A stretch of 64,000 bases of DNA from Rufibacter latericius (lineage in GTDB: Bacteria; Bacteroidota; Bacteroidia; Cytophagales; Hymenobacteraceae): positions 813,666-877,665 of the forward strand of contig NZ_RJJD01000008.1 of assembly GCF_003721515.1 (NCBI RefSeq), given 5' to 3'. The notes under the pieces were generated by a model. The model was not told the DNA's origin. It searched no databases and saw only the letters and a list, made by a program, of their open reading frames with translations. Each line of letters begins with the position of its first letter. Within the stretch, counting starts at the first letter, position 1. The translations under genes and the position numbers were made by a program. Shown here piece by piece: positions 1 to 8,327 of the stretch.

Positions 1-499
1 CGCCGTGGTTCATGGCTTCAAAAGCCATGCCTGCAGTCATGGAGCCGTCGCCGATCACCGCAATGTGGTGCCGGTCAAATTCTTTCTTGTACTGCGAGGC
101 CACGGCCATGCCCAGCGCCGCCGAGATGGACGTGCTGGAGTGCCCTACCCCGAAGGCATCGTACTCGCTTTCTTTCCTTTTAGGGAAACCCGAGATGCCG
201 TTGAGTTTTCGGTTAGTGTGGAAATTATCGCGGCGACCAGTTAGGATTTTGTGTCCGTAGGCTTGGTGGCCCACGTCCCAAACCAGTTGGTCATAGGGCG
301 TATTGAACACGTAATGCAAGGCCACCGTCATCTCCACCACACCCAGACTCGCCCCGAAGTGCCCTCCGTAGATAGACACGTTGTCAATGATGAATTGGCG
401 CAATTCCTGGCAGACCTGTAGCAGCTGGTCTTCAGACAGTTGGCGCAAATCTGCCGGCGAGTTTATTTTGGCCAGCAGTTCTCCGGGTTCAATTATCAT
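1..499 (-). CDS. dxs: 1-deoxy-D-xylulose-5-phosphate synthase, N-terminal part
   Basis: The gene runs off the left edge; 166 codons are visible of a family length near 630. DXS condenses pyruvate and glyceraldehyde 3-phosphate with thiamine diphosphate, the first step of the MEP isoprenoid pathway, in the cytoplasm. The reverse strand reads [18 protein letters not shown], then [47 protein letters not shown] and the start of the thiamine diphosphate site [17 protein letters not shown]. These match the family motifs in order. The ATG at 499-497 is the first in-frame Met and gives the usual short N-terminus. No promoter was recognised in the 390-base upstream gap. Identification is firm although the protein is cut. 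Confidence 0.93.
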   Translation of the reverse strand, partial: MIIEPGELLAKINSPADLRQLSEDQLLQVCQELRQFIIDNVSIYGGHFGASLGVVEMTVALHYVFNTPYDQLVWDVGHQAYGHKILTGRRDNFHTNRKLNGISGFPKRKESEYDAFGVGHSSTSISAALGMAVASQYKKEFDRHHIAVIGDGSMTAGMAFEAMNHG

Positions 500-638
500 A
501 GGGGTGCACTTGGGTGGATGTAGATGCAACAGGGTAAGAGGCTGAAAGTTTTAGCATATACGTAGCGGCATCCAGTCAAACGGTAAAATTACGCAATTTT
601 TCTCAGAGGTCATTTTCGAGGGCGCCTCTCCCCTTACC

Positions 639-677
639 TTTTTAGCCTGAATTCTGAAAAGTACCCTTAAAAACGCG
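639..677. repeat. Dispersed palindromic repeat, copy 1
   Basis: Degenerate copy with GCCTGAATTCTGAAAA core and a CCCTTAAAAACGCG right arm, upstream of dxs. Confidence 0.5.
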
Positions 678-773
678 CAATTCCAATGGTTTGTTTTGGT
701 CTTTTGTTTTGGCTTATTCAAAGAAACAGAGCACGTTACAGGTTCCGTTTACCCGCAAAACTTTTGCCAGAGT

Positions 774-815
774 GCGGTTTTGGGTCTAATTTCCAGAAAA
801 CAGCTCAAAAACAGG
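774..815. repeat. Dispersed palindromic repeat, copy 2
   Basis: Left arm GCGGTTTTGGGTC, core ATTTCCAGAAAAC, right arm AGCTCAAAAACAGG. It lies about 40 bases upstream of the predicted scpA -7 element. Confidence 0.55.
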
Positions 816-832
816 TTCTTCTAGGCTAAACG

Positions 833-864
833 TTGGCGGATGGCGTTACTTATACGTAATTTTG
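833..864 (+). promoter_or_regulatory. Bacteroidota-type promoter for scpA
   Basis: TAATTTTG at 857-864 is an exact TAnnTTTG -7 element. A TTG at 833-835 lies 21 bases upstream as a -33 candidate. The start codon at 893 would leave a leader of about 20 nucleotides. This is a match to consensus only. Confidence 0.5.
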
Positions 865-892
865 AATTTCAACCAATGCTGCACCGCCACAC

Positions 893-1669
893 GTGAGTTT
901 CGAGATAAAGCTGTCGCTGTTTGAAGGCCCGTTTGACTTGTTGCTTTTCTTCATTGAGCGCGATGAGTTGGACATCCATGACATTCCCATTTTCAAGATC
1001 ACCAATGATTTTGTGGGTTACATCCGGCAGTTGGAGACGATGAACATGGAAGTGGCCAGCGAATTCATCCTCACGGCGGCCACGCTCATGCGCATCAAGG
1101 CCAAAATGCTCCTGCCCCGTTTTGAAAAGGACGAAGAAGGCAACGAGATTGACCCACGCCAGGAATTGGTGCAGCACCTGCTGGAATACAAGCGGTTCAA
1201 AGAGGTACTGGGCGACCTTAGTTTGCTGGAAGACGTGCGCCTGCAGCAGGAATTACGCGGCAATACTGACGAGGAGTTAGGCAAGATTGCCTCCAAGCAC
1301 CAGTTGGAGTACGAGCTCAAAGACTTGAACCTGTACCATCTCATGCAGTCGTTCCACAAGGCCATGCAGCGCTACGAGGAAGAGCAGAATCGGCCGAAAC
1401 ATACGGTATACACCTATCCGTACACCATTGACCAGCAACGCAACTATATCAAGCACCGGGTAAGTGCACAAGGAATGGTGCAGTTTACCGATCTGGTAGA
1501 GGCCTTCCCTGACAAAATTGGATTAATCTTTAACTTTCTGGCTATCTTAGACTTGCTCCAGCTCAACGAGATTGGTTTGGAGATTGGCGATGGTTTTAAT
1601 AATTTCCGTATTGTGCCTTATTCTGAACACCAGCACCTGACCATCACCGACCATGGATCTGAATCGTAA
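893..1669 (+). CDS. scpA: Segregation and condensation protein A (ScpA kleisin)
   Basis: ScpA is the kleisin subunit that bridges Smc heads, with ScpB, to condense and separate chromosomes. The 258-residue product has the family N-terminus FEGPFDLLLFFIERDELDI near residues 10-28 and a C-terminal winged-helix-like part (FTDLVEAFPDKIGLIFNFLAILDL). Length fits the family. The start is GTG at 893: the nearest ATG upstream (875) meets a stop codon after six codons, and translation of the family motif begins right after the GTG. The gene overlaps the next one by 17 bases, so the two are probably co-transcribed. No scpB or smc lies in this window. Confidence 0.9.
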   Translation: MSFEIKLSLFEGPFDLLLFFIERDELDIHDIPIFKITNDFVGYIRQLETMNMEVASEFILTAATLMRIKAKMLLPRFEKDEEGNEIDPRQELVQHLLEYKRFKEVLGDLSLLEDVRLQQELRGNTDEELGKIASKHQLEYELKDLNLYHLMQSFHKAMQRYEEEQNRPKHTVYTYPYTIDQQRNYIKHRVSAQGMVQFTDLVEAFPDKIGLIFNFLAILDLLQLNEIGLEIGDGFNNFRIVPYSEHQHLTITDHGSES

Positions 1670-2765
1670 GAAACTTCTCTCGTATTTCACGCCGCAACGG
1701 ATTCTGATTCCCGTGGTAATTGGGTTAGGCGCAATTGGGTACATGTTCTACCGCGACAGCGCCGAAATGGATCTCACGCCGCTTTACAACGCCAAGCCTT
1801 TCTGGCTGGTGATGACCGTGGTAGTGCTCATGGTGCGTGACCTGGGGTACATTTACCGCATACGATATGTGACCGAGAAGTTCCTGAGCTGGCGAAAAAG
1901 CGTGGACGTGATTATGCTCTGGGAGTTTGCCTCCTGCGTGATGCCCTCAGTGGTGGGCGGTTCTACCGTGGCGGCTTTTATCTTGAACAAGGAAGGCCTG
2001 AGTCTGGGGAAATCATTGGCGTACGTGATGGTCACCGCCATGATGGACAACCTCTACTTCATTATTGCCGTACCGCTGGTTTTCCTGATTACGGCCGGTA
2101 ACATCTTCCCGGAAGTTTCTGCCATGGAATTCTCGGTGACCAGCAGTCTGGAAATCGCTTTTGGTATCAGTTACCTGCTCATTGCTTTCTATGCGTTTTT
2201 GATGGCTTATGGTCTCCTGATCAACCCTACGGCCGTGAAACGGATCTTCTTACGGGCCACTTCGTTCCGGCTGACGCGCCGGTGGCGGCCTGCCGCTTAC
2301 AAAAACGGGAATGAACTGGTGTGGGCCTCGCAGCAACTGAAAGGCAGCACGTTCAGTTATTGGGCCAACGCAGCCCTGAGCACCGCCTTCGTCTGGACTG
2401 CCCGTTATTTTGTCATCAACTGCCTGATTGCCGCCTTCACTGATATCAGTTTCCATGACCACGTACTCATTTTCTCCCGCAACATGATCTACAAGATTGT
2501 GCTGCTGGTGGCGGTAACTCCGGGCGGTGCCGGCATTGCCGAGGTCGCTTTCCCAACGTTCTTCGGGCAGTTCCTGGGCCGTTTCACTACGGTGATTATT
2601 CTGCTGTACCGCGTGGTGACCTATTACCTGTACCTGATCCTGGGTTCTTTCTTCCTGCCTCGCTGGGTGCTGCGCGTCTTCGGCGAACACCCAGAGGAGG
2701 AGGAAGAGGAGCTGCGTTTAAAGCCTGTTTCTGAAGAAAAAGGTCGAAAAACGGGAAGTTTTTAA
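1653..2765 (+). CDS. YbhN/AglD-like integral membrane protein (lysylphosphatidylglycerol synthase TM-domain family)
   Basis: This 370-residue protein is mostly hydrophobic with about eight predicted membrane spans, for example around IPVVIGLGAIGYMFY, FWLVMTVVVLMV and the conserved VMPSVVGGSTVAAFILNKEG stretch. The TPGGAGIAEVAFP motif near residue 290 is typical of the flippase-like UPF0104/DUF318 family, whose members resemble the membrane half of MprF. A lipid-translocation role is family inference; no substrate can be read from sequence. It starts inside the last codons of scpA. The final residues (LKPVSEEKGRKTG) are encoded by a copy of the dispersed palindrome, so the C-terminus may have been reshaped by it. 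Confidence 0.8.
   Translation: MDLNRKKLLSYFTPQRILIPVVIGLGAIGYMFYRDSAEMDLTPLYNAKPFWLVMTVVVLMVRDLGYIYRIRYVTEKFLSWRKSVDVIMLWEFASCVMPSVVGGSTVAAFILNKEGLSLGKSLAYVMVTAMMDNLYFIIAVPLVFLITAGNIFPEVSAMEFSVTSSLEIAFGISYLLIAFYAFLMAYGLLINPTAVKRIFLRATSFRLTRRWRPAAYKNGNELVWASQQLKGSTFSYWANAALSTAFVWTARYFVINCLIAAFTDISFHDHVLIFSRNMIYKIVLLVAVTPGGAGIAEVAFPTFFGQFLGRFTTVIILLYRVVTYYLYLILGSFFLPRWVLRVFGEHPEEEEEELRLKPVSEEKGRKTGSF
2715..2754. repeat. Dispersed palindromic repeat, copy 3 (inside a CDS end)
   Basis: CGTTTAAAGCCTGTTTCTGA followed by AGAAAAAGGTCGAAAAACGG. It encodes the last residues of the YbhN-like protein. Confidence 0.5.
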
Positions 2766-2824
2766 TCTCCCTTCCTGCTTTCAAGCACTTCCACCTTTTG
2801 TATCTGTTACCCTTATTCTTTTAA

Positions 2825-3385
2825 ATGAAGCTATCTCTATTCTCGTTGGGCCTAGCCTTAACCCTGCTCCCCGTTTCCTCCCTTTACGCCCAAACACCTG
2901 CTAAAGCTTCTACCGCAGCAACAGAGCAAAAGCCTTGGGTACAAAGCTCTTTTCAGGGCTTCTCGGTTTCTACGCCTGTGGCTTTGGAGAAATTAGACTT
3001 CGCCCTGCCTGCGGAGCAGAAAGCGCTCCTGCATAGCATGGAATCGTACATGGGAAGAACAGACCAGGTTATCATTTATGGCATGTTCATGCACATAAAA
3101 AATGGAACCGGAAATGTACAGGGGAGCTTACAGGGAGCCATCCAGAACGCCGTCACCCAATTAGAGGGTACTGATTTCCAGGTCGATTTCATGGAGCAAA
3201 ATAACCAGAAAAGCTCTTACCTGGCTACCGGCAGGTTCAATCGGGGCACAGATAAAATGGTGGTGAAAGGCTACGCCTATTCTGACCTGAAAGGCAAGGT
3301 GTATATCTTAAGTGTTTTCGGGATGGATAACCTGAAGACAGACAATGCCTACTCCAGAATGCTTTCCACGATCAAAGTGTTGTAG
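2825..3385 (+). CDS. Secreted protein of unknown function
   Basis: I do not recognise a named family. The 186-residue product begins with a clear signal peptide (MKLSLFSLGLALTLLPVSSLYAQ, cleavage near residue 22), so it should be periplasmic or exported. The mature part carries a compact alpha/beta pattern (FQGFSVSTPVALEK ... GRFNRGTDKMVVKGYAYSD ... VYILSVFG), loosely reminiscent of PsbP-like or DUF1795-type folds; that is a guess. It stands 59 bases after the YbhN-like gene and may be co-transcribed. A strong bidirectional terminator follows it. Confidence 0.7.
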   Translation: MKLSLFSLGLALTLLPVSSLYAQTPAKASTAATEQKPWVQSSFQGFSVSTPVALEKLDFALPAEQKALLHSMESYMGRTDQVIIYGMFMHIKNGTGNVQGSLQGAIQNAVTQLEGTDFQVDFMEQNNQKSSYLATGRFNRGTDKMVVKGYAYSDLKGKVYILSVFGMDNLKTDNAYSRMLSTIKVL

Positions 3386-3420
3386 CCCCCTCACCCCTAT
3401 TGATTATTTTTTGTTTAAAG

Positions 3421-3468
3421 AGAAAGCCCCAGGATGATACTTTCACAAGTATCATCCTGGGGCTTTCT
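3421..3468. terminator. Bidirectional terminator with 21-bp perfect stem
   Basis: Arms at 3421-3441 and 3448-3468 are perfectly complementary over 21 bases with a 6-base loop. It lies between convergent genes ending at 3385 and 3481, with T-rich flanks on both sides. Confidence 0.85.
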
Positions 3469-3480
3469 CTTTGAAGATGC

Positions 3481-4443
3481 TTAGCGGGAAGTCACTTTGA
3501 AGGGCATGTTGTATTTAACATTCACAGCTCTTCCGTTTTGCATTCCGGGTTTCCAGAGAGGCATTTGCTTTGCCGCATGGAGCACCATCACGTCTACGTC
3601 TGGTCGCAGGGATTTTACGATCTGAAAGTTGTCCAGGGTGCCATCGGCTTTCACCACAAAGGAAAACTCTACGGTACCAGTTACGCCCGCCTTCTTAGCC
3701 ATTGCCGGCATTTCAAACTTGCTGTTCATGAACTTCATCAAGGCTGACAATCCTCCCGGAAACTCAGGCATTGCTTCTTCCCCTAGACCTACTTCGGTAG
3801 GAACCGCCTTGCTTGTTACTCTCTCGTAATTCCTCACCCCTGCCTCAATTCCCACGGGCAGTTTGTTTTCTTTGGGCGGAATGGGACAGGAATACCCTTC
3901 GCCGTAGGCGCAATATGGGTTATAGGCTTTGTTGAAATCCAGCCACACGCTGTCAGTGCCCATGGGAATGGTGAAGTCCAGGTAGCGGCCAGTTTCATAG
4001 GTTTCCTGTCCGGTGGTGGCATCGGTGAAGGGAATGAACAGGTAGGTCATGTACTTGGGCTGCTTCTTGAGCTCCTGGTTCTGGTACACGCTCAGTTTGA
4101 GGGGCTGGCCTTTCAGTCTGAAATGCAGCTCGCCGTACTTCACGTATTCAGGGTTGCGGGTGCCGGTGGTGGGCATGATGAAAACCGTTTCCTGCGTGTT
4201 TCTGACAAACCTGGCCTTGACGCGGTAACTTTCGTCTACTGGAAAGTACTCTAAACCTTTGAAACTTGCCTTCGCCTCTGCTTTCAGGGGAGAGTGCTCA
4301 TCGAACTTAAATATGCTGTCTTCATGGGCACGGTGTCTGGCGATCTCTGCCCTGTAATCCGGCGGGGATACTTGCTGCCCTAAGCTTAGCATTGGAAGTA
4401 AGAGCAAAAGCAGGAAACAAGTGGCAAACGTTTTCGGGAACAT
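3481..4443 (-). CDS. Secreted DUF1684 protein fused to a TonB C-terminal domain
   Basis: The 320-residue protein has a signal peptide (about residues 1-22), a DUF1684 region (about 30-205) and a TonB C-terminal domain (about 225-320). DUF1684 is recognised from the pattern GRYLDFTIP, DFNKAYNPYCAYG, YSCPIPPKENKLPV. The TonB part contains GLSALMKFMNSKF, VTGTVEFSFVVKADG and PGMQNGRAVNVKYNMPF. TonB C-terminal domains normally contact outer-membrane receptors, but here no proline-rich linker and no anchor other than the signal sequence is seen, so a periplasmic role is inferred. The function of DUF1684 is unknown to me. It lies 34 bases downstream of another TonB-domain gene, likely the same transcript. 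Confidence 0.8.
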   Translation of the reverse strand: MFPKTFATCFLLLLLLPMLSLGQQVSPPDYRAEIARHRAHEDSIFKFDEHSPLKAEAKASFKGLEYFPVDESYRVKARFVRNTQETVFIMPTTGTRNPEYVKYGELHFRLKGQPLKLSVYQNQELKKQPKYMTYLFIPFTDATTGQETYETGRYLDFTIPMGTDSVWLDFNKAYNPYCAYGEGYSCPIPPKENKLPVGIEAGVRNYERVTSKAVPTEVGLGEEAMPEFPGGLSALMKFMNSKFEMPAMAKKAGVTGTVEFSFVVKADGTLDNFQIVKSLRPDVDVMVLHAAKQMPLWKPGMQNGRAVNVKYNMPFKVTSR

Positions 4444-4477
4444 ATGGGTCTATTTTCAAATACTTTTCGTTGGTTTA

Positions 4478-5614
4478 TCAGTTCCCAATAATAATCTGGT
4501 AAGGAACGGTGTAGGTAAAAGGCACTGGTTCTCCGTTGCGGGTGGCAGGTTTCCACCTGGGCATCAATTTAATGACTCTTAGCGCTTCCCCATCAAGCCC
4601 TGGTGACAGGGATTTTACCACTTTGGGATCAGACACTGACCCATCTACTTCCACCACAAATGAGACCACTACAGTACCAGACACTCTGCTTCTTGCATCA
4701 ACAGGGGGTATTCTAAAATTGGTACCCATAAACCTAAACATAGCCTCTTGCCCGCCTGGAAACTCAGGTCCCTTTTCAATCTTCAGGCTGCCTGCTTGCT
4801 TAAGTGAATCTAAGGGCAACAGATGTTCTTTCCTTAAGATATATTGCAATGCCCTTTCTTTACCTCCAAATATATCTGGGTCAAATCTCATCTGTTCCAT
4901 GTCTTCCAGGGAGATCAGGAAAGGCCAGAGTTCATCTTCCTGAGGCAACTTGGTTTCCACTACTCTGCCGTTATTGGGGTCATACAGCTTCCTCTTCTTG
5001 ACTACCCCGTTTTCATACTCTTTTACCAGAACTTTCTTTCCGTCTGGCTTCAGGAACTGCCATTGACCGGTTCTCACCCCGTCTTTCCACTGTCCGTTCA
5101 GCAGCAGGTCATAGTAATTAAACCCTACCCTGATTCTGCTGGTGGTTTCCCAGGGACCGGTACCGTCTTTAATTAATTGCTGGCCTAAAAAGTTGTAGAA
5201 CTCCAGCACTTTGTAGTCTTGGTTAGGCAGAAACTCTACGGTTTGCAGGGGTTTTCCGTCTGGGTAATAGAACTTCCATTTTCCAACGGGTTGGTTTGCT
5301 TTGAAAAACCCATCCCGGTCAAGCTTCTTGTTTGGATGCAACAACTGGAAAACCCCTTCTTTGCCGGCATCTCCATAGGTAAATTGCTGAAACGCCTGCC
5401 CGTTGGCATAATAGTCAGTGACCTTGCCTTTGAACTTAAAAGAGACCGTATCAAAAGACGCCACGCGAATGACAGCGGCATTCTGCTTAATGGTAACGAC
5501 TTTGTTCAGGTCATAGAAAATAGTAACCGGCACTACCTGCGCAAAAGCACCTGACCATTGAAGCACACCAACAAGAATCAACAAAAGCAAAGAGAATGGG
5601 GCACGGGGTTGCAT
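4478..5614 (-). CDS. Secreted MORN-like repeat protein with TonB C-terminal domain
   Basis: Signal peptide at residues 1-25 (LLLLILVGVLQWSGAFAQ). Residues about 60-215 hold repeats of the YwqK/MORN-variant type, such as YYANGQAFQQFTYGD, GKWKFYYPDGKPLQ and GQWQFLKPDGKKVL. Residues about 285-378 form a TonB C-terminal domain (FPGGQEAMFRFMGTNFRIP, VSGTVVVSFVVEVDGSV, MPRWKPATRNGEPV). The combination is common in Bacteroidota and is usually labelled energy transducer TonB, but the true role is unclear. It is a tandem paralogue, in its last domain only, of the gene at 3481. The promoter was not located. Confidence 0.8.
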   Translation of the reverse strand: MQPRAPFSLLLLILVGVLQWSGAFAQVVPVTIFYDLNKVVTIKQNAAVIRVASFDTVSFKFKGKVTDYYANGQAFQQFTYGDAGKEGVFQLLHPNKKLDRDGFFKANQPVGKWKFYYPDGKPLQTVEFLPNQDYKVLEFYNFLGQQLIKDGTGPWETTSRIRVGFNYYDLLLNGQWKDGVRTGQWQFLKPDGKKVLVKEYENGVVKKRKLYDPNNGRVVETKLPQEDELWPFLISLEDMEQMRFDPDIFGGKERALQYILRKEHLLPLDSLKQAGSLKIEKGPEFPGGQEAMFRFMGTNFRIPPVDARSRVSGTVVVSFVVEVDGSVSDPKVVKSLSPGLDGEALRVIKLMPRWKPATRNGEPVPFTYTVPYQIIIGN

Positions 5615-6056
5615 AGGGGCAAAAGATGATTTTTGGCTTTATAAATTATATGATCTGATTTTTAATATACTTTAGGGAAAGAAGGCTTAAAACTACTGCC
5701 AAATGCGAGGCAACCGATTCCCACCCACGTTCGTGTAGAGAAGTAAACTGCCATCGTTTGTTTTCAGGCCATTTCTATGAAAGTAGCCTTAAAAGGCAAG
5801 CGTTTTATTTTTTTATAAGATAAAGTAGTTCCTCCCGAAATGAAAAGGTGCTGGAGGTAAATTTAGGTAAACATTTCAGCAAGGAGGCTGGTTACCAGTA
5901 CAGATTTCCGTGGAAGACCGCTGCTTTCCTCAAGTGCCGTTGACGAAACACAAATCTTTACGTATTTATTAGTGCCCATCGTACTTTTTCGTTCTCCGGA
6001 AAAAGCGTCCGTTCAGCTCCTTAGGTATTTGCAAACTCCAACATAAGAATGGAACA
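5615..6056. other. Intergenic region, 440 bases
   Basis: It separates divergent genes. It contains one dispersed palindrome (5765-5802). I see no ORF with coding character, RNA gene or riboswitch in it. Confidence 0.5.
5765..5802. repeat. Dispersed palindromic repeat, copy 4
   Basis: CAGGCCATTTCTATGAAAG then TAGCCTTAAAAGGCAAGCG; partial left arm. Confidence 0.45.
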
Positions 6057-6533
6057 ATGGCAACAAATTCAGCCCAACGCATTGGTATTATGTATGGCAT
6101 CATCTCCGCCGTGGCGATGATTGTCTATTATTTGGTCATTAACTTCATTGGCTTACAAAACAGCGAAATTATTCGTTTTGCCAGCAATGTCTTCATCTTC
6201 ATAGCAGTGATACTGGCTATTAACACCCTCAAGAGAAATTATGAAGCCCTGCATAGGCAGCCTCCTTATCTACCTGGCCTGGCAATCGGGTTTCTGGTGG
6301 GCTTAGTAGGCGCCGGGCTGTACGCCGGCTTCATCCTTTTCCATGCTATTTTCCTCAATCCTGGGTATGCCGGGGTACTTCAGAACCAAGACTACTTTGG
6401 TTTCCGGTTGCCGCTGTTAATGGTGCTGGGCTCCGTGGTGATTCTGGGCACAGCCGTTGGCGCGATGACCAGTTACATTCTCATGATGGCTTTTGACAAT
6501 TCTGGGAGCCGCACTGGCCAGGCAGAATACTAG
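6057..6533 (+). CDS. DUF4199-type small membrane protein
   Basis: The 158-residue product shows four hydrophobic spans, roughly residues 10-30, 38-57, 74-98 and 118-147, with a basic loop (LKRNYEALHRQ) after the second span. This layout and the GIMYGIISAVAMIVYYLV opening match the DUF4199 family, which is abundant in Bacteroidota and has no assigned function. It should lie in the inner membrane. The ATG at 6057 was chosen; an ATG at 6049 is in another frame. The gene stands alone, ahead of the convergent ndk. Confidence 0.75.
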   Translation: MATNSAQRIGIMYGIISAVAMIVYYLVINFIGLQNSEIIRFASNVFIFIAVILAINTLKRNYEALHRQPPYLPGLAIGFLVGLVGAGLYAGFILFHAIFLNPGYAGVLQNQDYFGFRLPLLMVLGSVVILGTAVGAMTSYILMMAFDNSGSRTGQAEY

Positions 6534-6577
6534 TTTTTAAGCTTCAGATTAACGCCAAGGGTATATTTTGGGATTGT

Positions 6578-6607
6578 AGCCCATTTTCACCAAAGCAGGC
6601 CTAAAGC
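6578..6607. repeat. Dispersed palindromic repeat, copy 5
   Basis: AGCCCATTTTCACCAAAG core with right arm CAGGCCTAAAGC, between convergent genes and beside the ndk terminator. Confidence 0.55.
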
Positions 6608-6616
6608 AAAGAGGCA

Positions 6617-6650
6617 CAAAAAAACCGCCCAACCTTTCAGTGGGCGGTTT
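6617..6650 (-). terminator. Terminator for ndk
   Basis: Stem arms AAACCGCCCA (6622-6631) and TGGGCGGTTT (6641-6650) with a 9-base loop. The A-run at 6617-6624 gives a U-tail on the minus strand; it may also stop plus-strand transcripts. Confidence 0.75.
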
Positions 6651-6673
6651 TGCTATCTTTTCTGGAAAAGAGC

Positions 6674-7093
6674 TTAGAAGCGCTCGTCAGCGCCAAAGAA
6701 GAAGTCACCTTCAATCTGGGCGTTCTCATCAGAGTCAGAACCGTGTACGGCGTTGGCCTCCACAGACTTGGCGTATATTTTCCGGATGGTTCCTTCCTCA
6801 GCCTGGGCTGGGTTTGTAGCGCCAATAAGGGTACGGAAATCAAGCACGGCGTTGTCTTTCTCCAGGATCATGGCCACGATTGGTCCAGAGCTCATGTATT
6901 TCACCAGGTCGCCGTAGAAAGGACGCTCCTTGTGCACTTCGTAGAACTGACCGGCACGCTCTTCGGTAAGGCGGGTCTTTTTGAGGGCCACTACTCTAAA
7001 GCCAGCCTCTTCCATCATTTTAGTGATACCGCCAATGTGGTTGTCTTGCACGGCATCTGGTTTAATCATGGTGAACGTTACGTTTCCAGCCAT
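6674..7093 (-). CDS. ndk: Nucleoside diphosphate kinase
   Basis: The 139-residue enzyme transfers the gamma phosphate of ATP to NDPs and keeps NTP pools balanced. It starts [17 protein letters not shown], has [19 protein letters not shown] and [16 protein letters not shown], and ends with the catalytic histidine motif NAVHGSDS near residue 120. Length and motif order match the family exactly. The gene is monocistronic, with its own terminator downstream and tandem promoter-like elements upstream. It is divergent from the DHH phosphoesterase gene. Confidence 0.95.
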   Translation of the reverse strand: MAGNVTFTMIKPDAVQDNHIGGITKMMEEAGFRVVALKKTRLTEERAGQFYEVHKERPFYGDLVKYMSSGPIVAMILEKDNAVLDFRTLIGATNPAQAEEGTIRKIYAKSVEANAVHGSDSDENAQIEGDFFFGADERF

Positions 7094-7131
7094 TTTTCTT
7101 TTTCGTTATCGGTTTAAGTAGAATTTGCCCG

Positions 7132-7179
7132 CAAAACTAGCAGACTTTGAGCCAAAATCCATTTTGTACGGCAAAATTA
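7132..7179 (-). promoter_or_regulatory. Possible tandem -7 elements for ndk
   Basis: On the minus strand TAGTTTTG (7139-7132) and TAATTTTG (7179-7172) both match TAnnTTTG. No clean -33 TTTG accompanies them, so this is tentative. Confidence 0.35.
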
Positions 7180-7208
7180 CCCGTCCGTTTAGCAGTTGAC
7201 TGATTTTA

Positions 7209-7240
7209 TTTGGTTTGTACTTTAATTCTTTAGAATTTTG
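7209..7240 (+). promoter_or_regulatory. Possible promoter for the DHH phosphoesterase gene
   Basis: TTTG at 7209-7212 is followed after 20 bases by GAATTTTG (7233-7240), one mismatch from TAnnTTTG. It would place transcription start after the upstream TTG at 7215 and so favours the ATG at 7284. Confidence 0.35.
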
Positions 7241-7283
7241 CAGCTTGTATCCGCTGTTTTTTAAAGCGGACTGTGAGTATACA

Positions 7284-8294
7284 ATGCAGCAAATCAACGC
7301 GCTAAAGGAGCTGTTAGAGTCTCCGAAGAAGATCATGATCACGACGCACCATAAACCGGATGCGGACGCTTTGGGTTCTTCACTAGGACTGGCTGGCTAC
7401 CTTAAGAAAAAAGGGCATCAGGTACAGGTGATCACGCCGTCAGACTACCCCTCTTTCCTTAATTGGATGAGTGGCAACGAAGACGTTCTGGTCTATAGCC
7501 CTAAAACCGATGCCCAGGCCCAGGCCATCATCAAAGAGGCAGAAGCCATTTTCTGTCTGGACTTCAGTGCCCTCAGCCGCATCAACGAGCTGGGCAACTA
7601 CATCAAGGAGGCCACCGGCACCAAAGTGCTCATTGACCACCACCTTCAGCCCGAGGAATTCGCCGACATCATGTTCTCTGACACCAACGCCGCGGCTACC
7701 GCCGAGATCGTGTACGAGGTGATTCGCGAACTGGGCGACGAGGCCCTGGTGGATGTGGCCATTGGCGAATGCCTGTACGCCGGCATCATGACCGATACAG
7801 GCTCTTTCCGGCACTCCAGCACCACCCGCAACGTGCACATGATCATCGCAGACCTGCTGCACAACGGCATTGACATCTGCAAGGTGCACCGCAACATCTA
7901 TGACAGCTACTCAGAGTCGCGCCTGCGGTTCCTGGGCTACGTGCTCAAAGACAAGCTCACAGTGGTGCGCGAGTTTAACACGGCTTTCATTGCCGTAACC
8001 GCCGAGGAACTGAAAGACTATAACTCCCAGACCGGTGACACCGAAGGACTGGTGAACTTTGCTCTCTCCATTGAAGGCGTACGCTTTGCAGCCTTGTTCA
8101 TTGAGCGCTCAGAGGCTGTGAAAATCTCTTTCCGGTCAGTGGGCGACATCTCGGTGAATGAGTTCGCGCGGGCGCATTTCAACGGCGGCGGACACAAGAA
8201 TGCCGCAGGCGGAATCTCCCCGCTTCCCCTGAACGAAACCGTAGATTTATTTGTGAGTCTATTACCGCAGTACGCGGAACAACTGGTAAACTAA
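7284..8294 (+). CDS. DHH-family phosphoesterase (NrnA-like nanoRNase/pAp phosphatase)
   Basis: The 336-residue product has the DHH domain motifs HKPDADALGSSLGL (about residues 18-32) and LIDHHLQP (about 115), plus a TDTGSF motif, and a DHHA1 domain ending in the substrate loop GGGHKNAAGG. This is the layout of NrnA, which degrades 2-5 nucleotide RNAs and 3'-phosphoadenosine 5'-phosphate in the cytoplasm. Family assignment is firm; the exact substrate is inferred. An in-frame TTG at 7215 would add 23 residues lacking family similarity, so ATG 7284 is preferred. Two FKBP genes follow on the same strand after 33 bases. Confidence 0.85.
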   Translation: MQQINALKELLESPKKIMITTHHKPDADALGSSLGLAGYLKKKGHQVQVITPSDYPSFLNWMSGNEDVLVYSPKTDAQAQAIIKEAEAIFCLDFSALSRINELGNYIKEATGTKVLIDHHLQPEEFADIMFSDTNAAATAEIVYEVIRELGDEALVDVAIGECLYAGIMTDTGSFRHSSTTRNVHMIIADLLHNGIDICKVHRNIYDSYSESRLRFLGYVLKDKLTVVREFNTAFIAVTAEELKDYNSQTGDTEGLVNFALSIEGVRFAALFIERSEAVKISFRSVGDISVNEFARAHFNGGGHKNAAGGISPLPLNETVDLFVSLLPQYAEQLVN

Positions 8295-8327
8295 ACCCTT
8301 AAAAGACGCTTAATTAACCTAAAACCG

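Larger units (their letters stand above)
500..892. other. Divergent intergenic region between dxs and scpA
   Basis: No gene is seen. The stretch holds two copies of the dispersed palindrome (639-677 and 774-815) and a good -7 promoter element for scpA at 857-864. The two genes diverge from here, so both promoters should lie inside it. Confidence 0.6.

Noticed and set aside
2250..2690. Minus-strand open frame of 146 codons inside the YbhN-like gene
   Set aside because: Fully contained in a real membrane-protein gene and without any motif; a shadow frame.
5615..6056. Possible structured RNA (GGAGG and GCTGG blocks) in the gap before the DUF4199 gene
   Set aside because: No consistent pairing or known riboswitch motif could be made out by eye.
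7120..7165. Possible palindrome copy upstream of ndk (GCAAAACTAGC)
   Set aside because: Only the half-core resembles the family; arms are missing and the bases are better read as -7 promoter elements.
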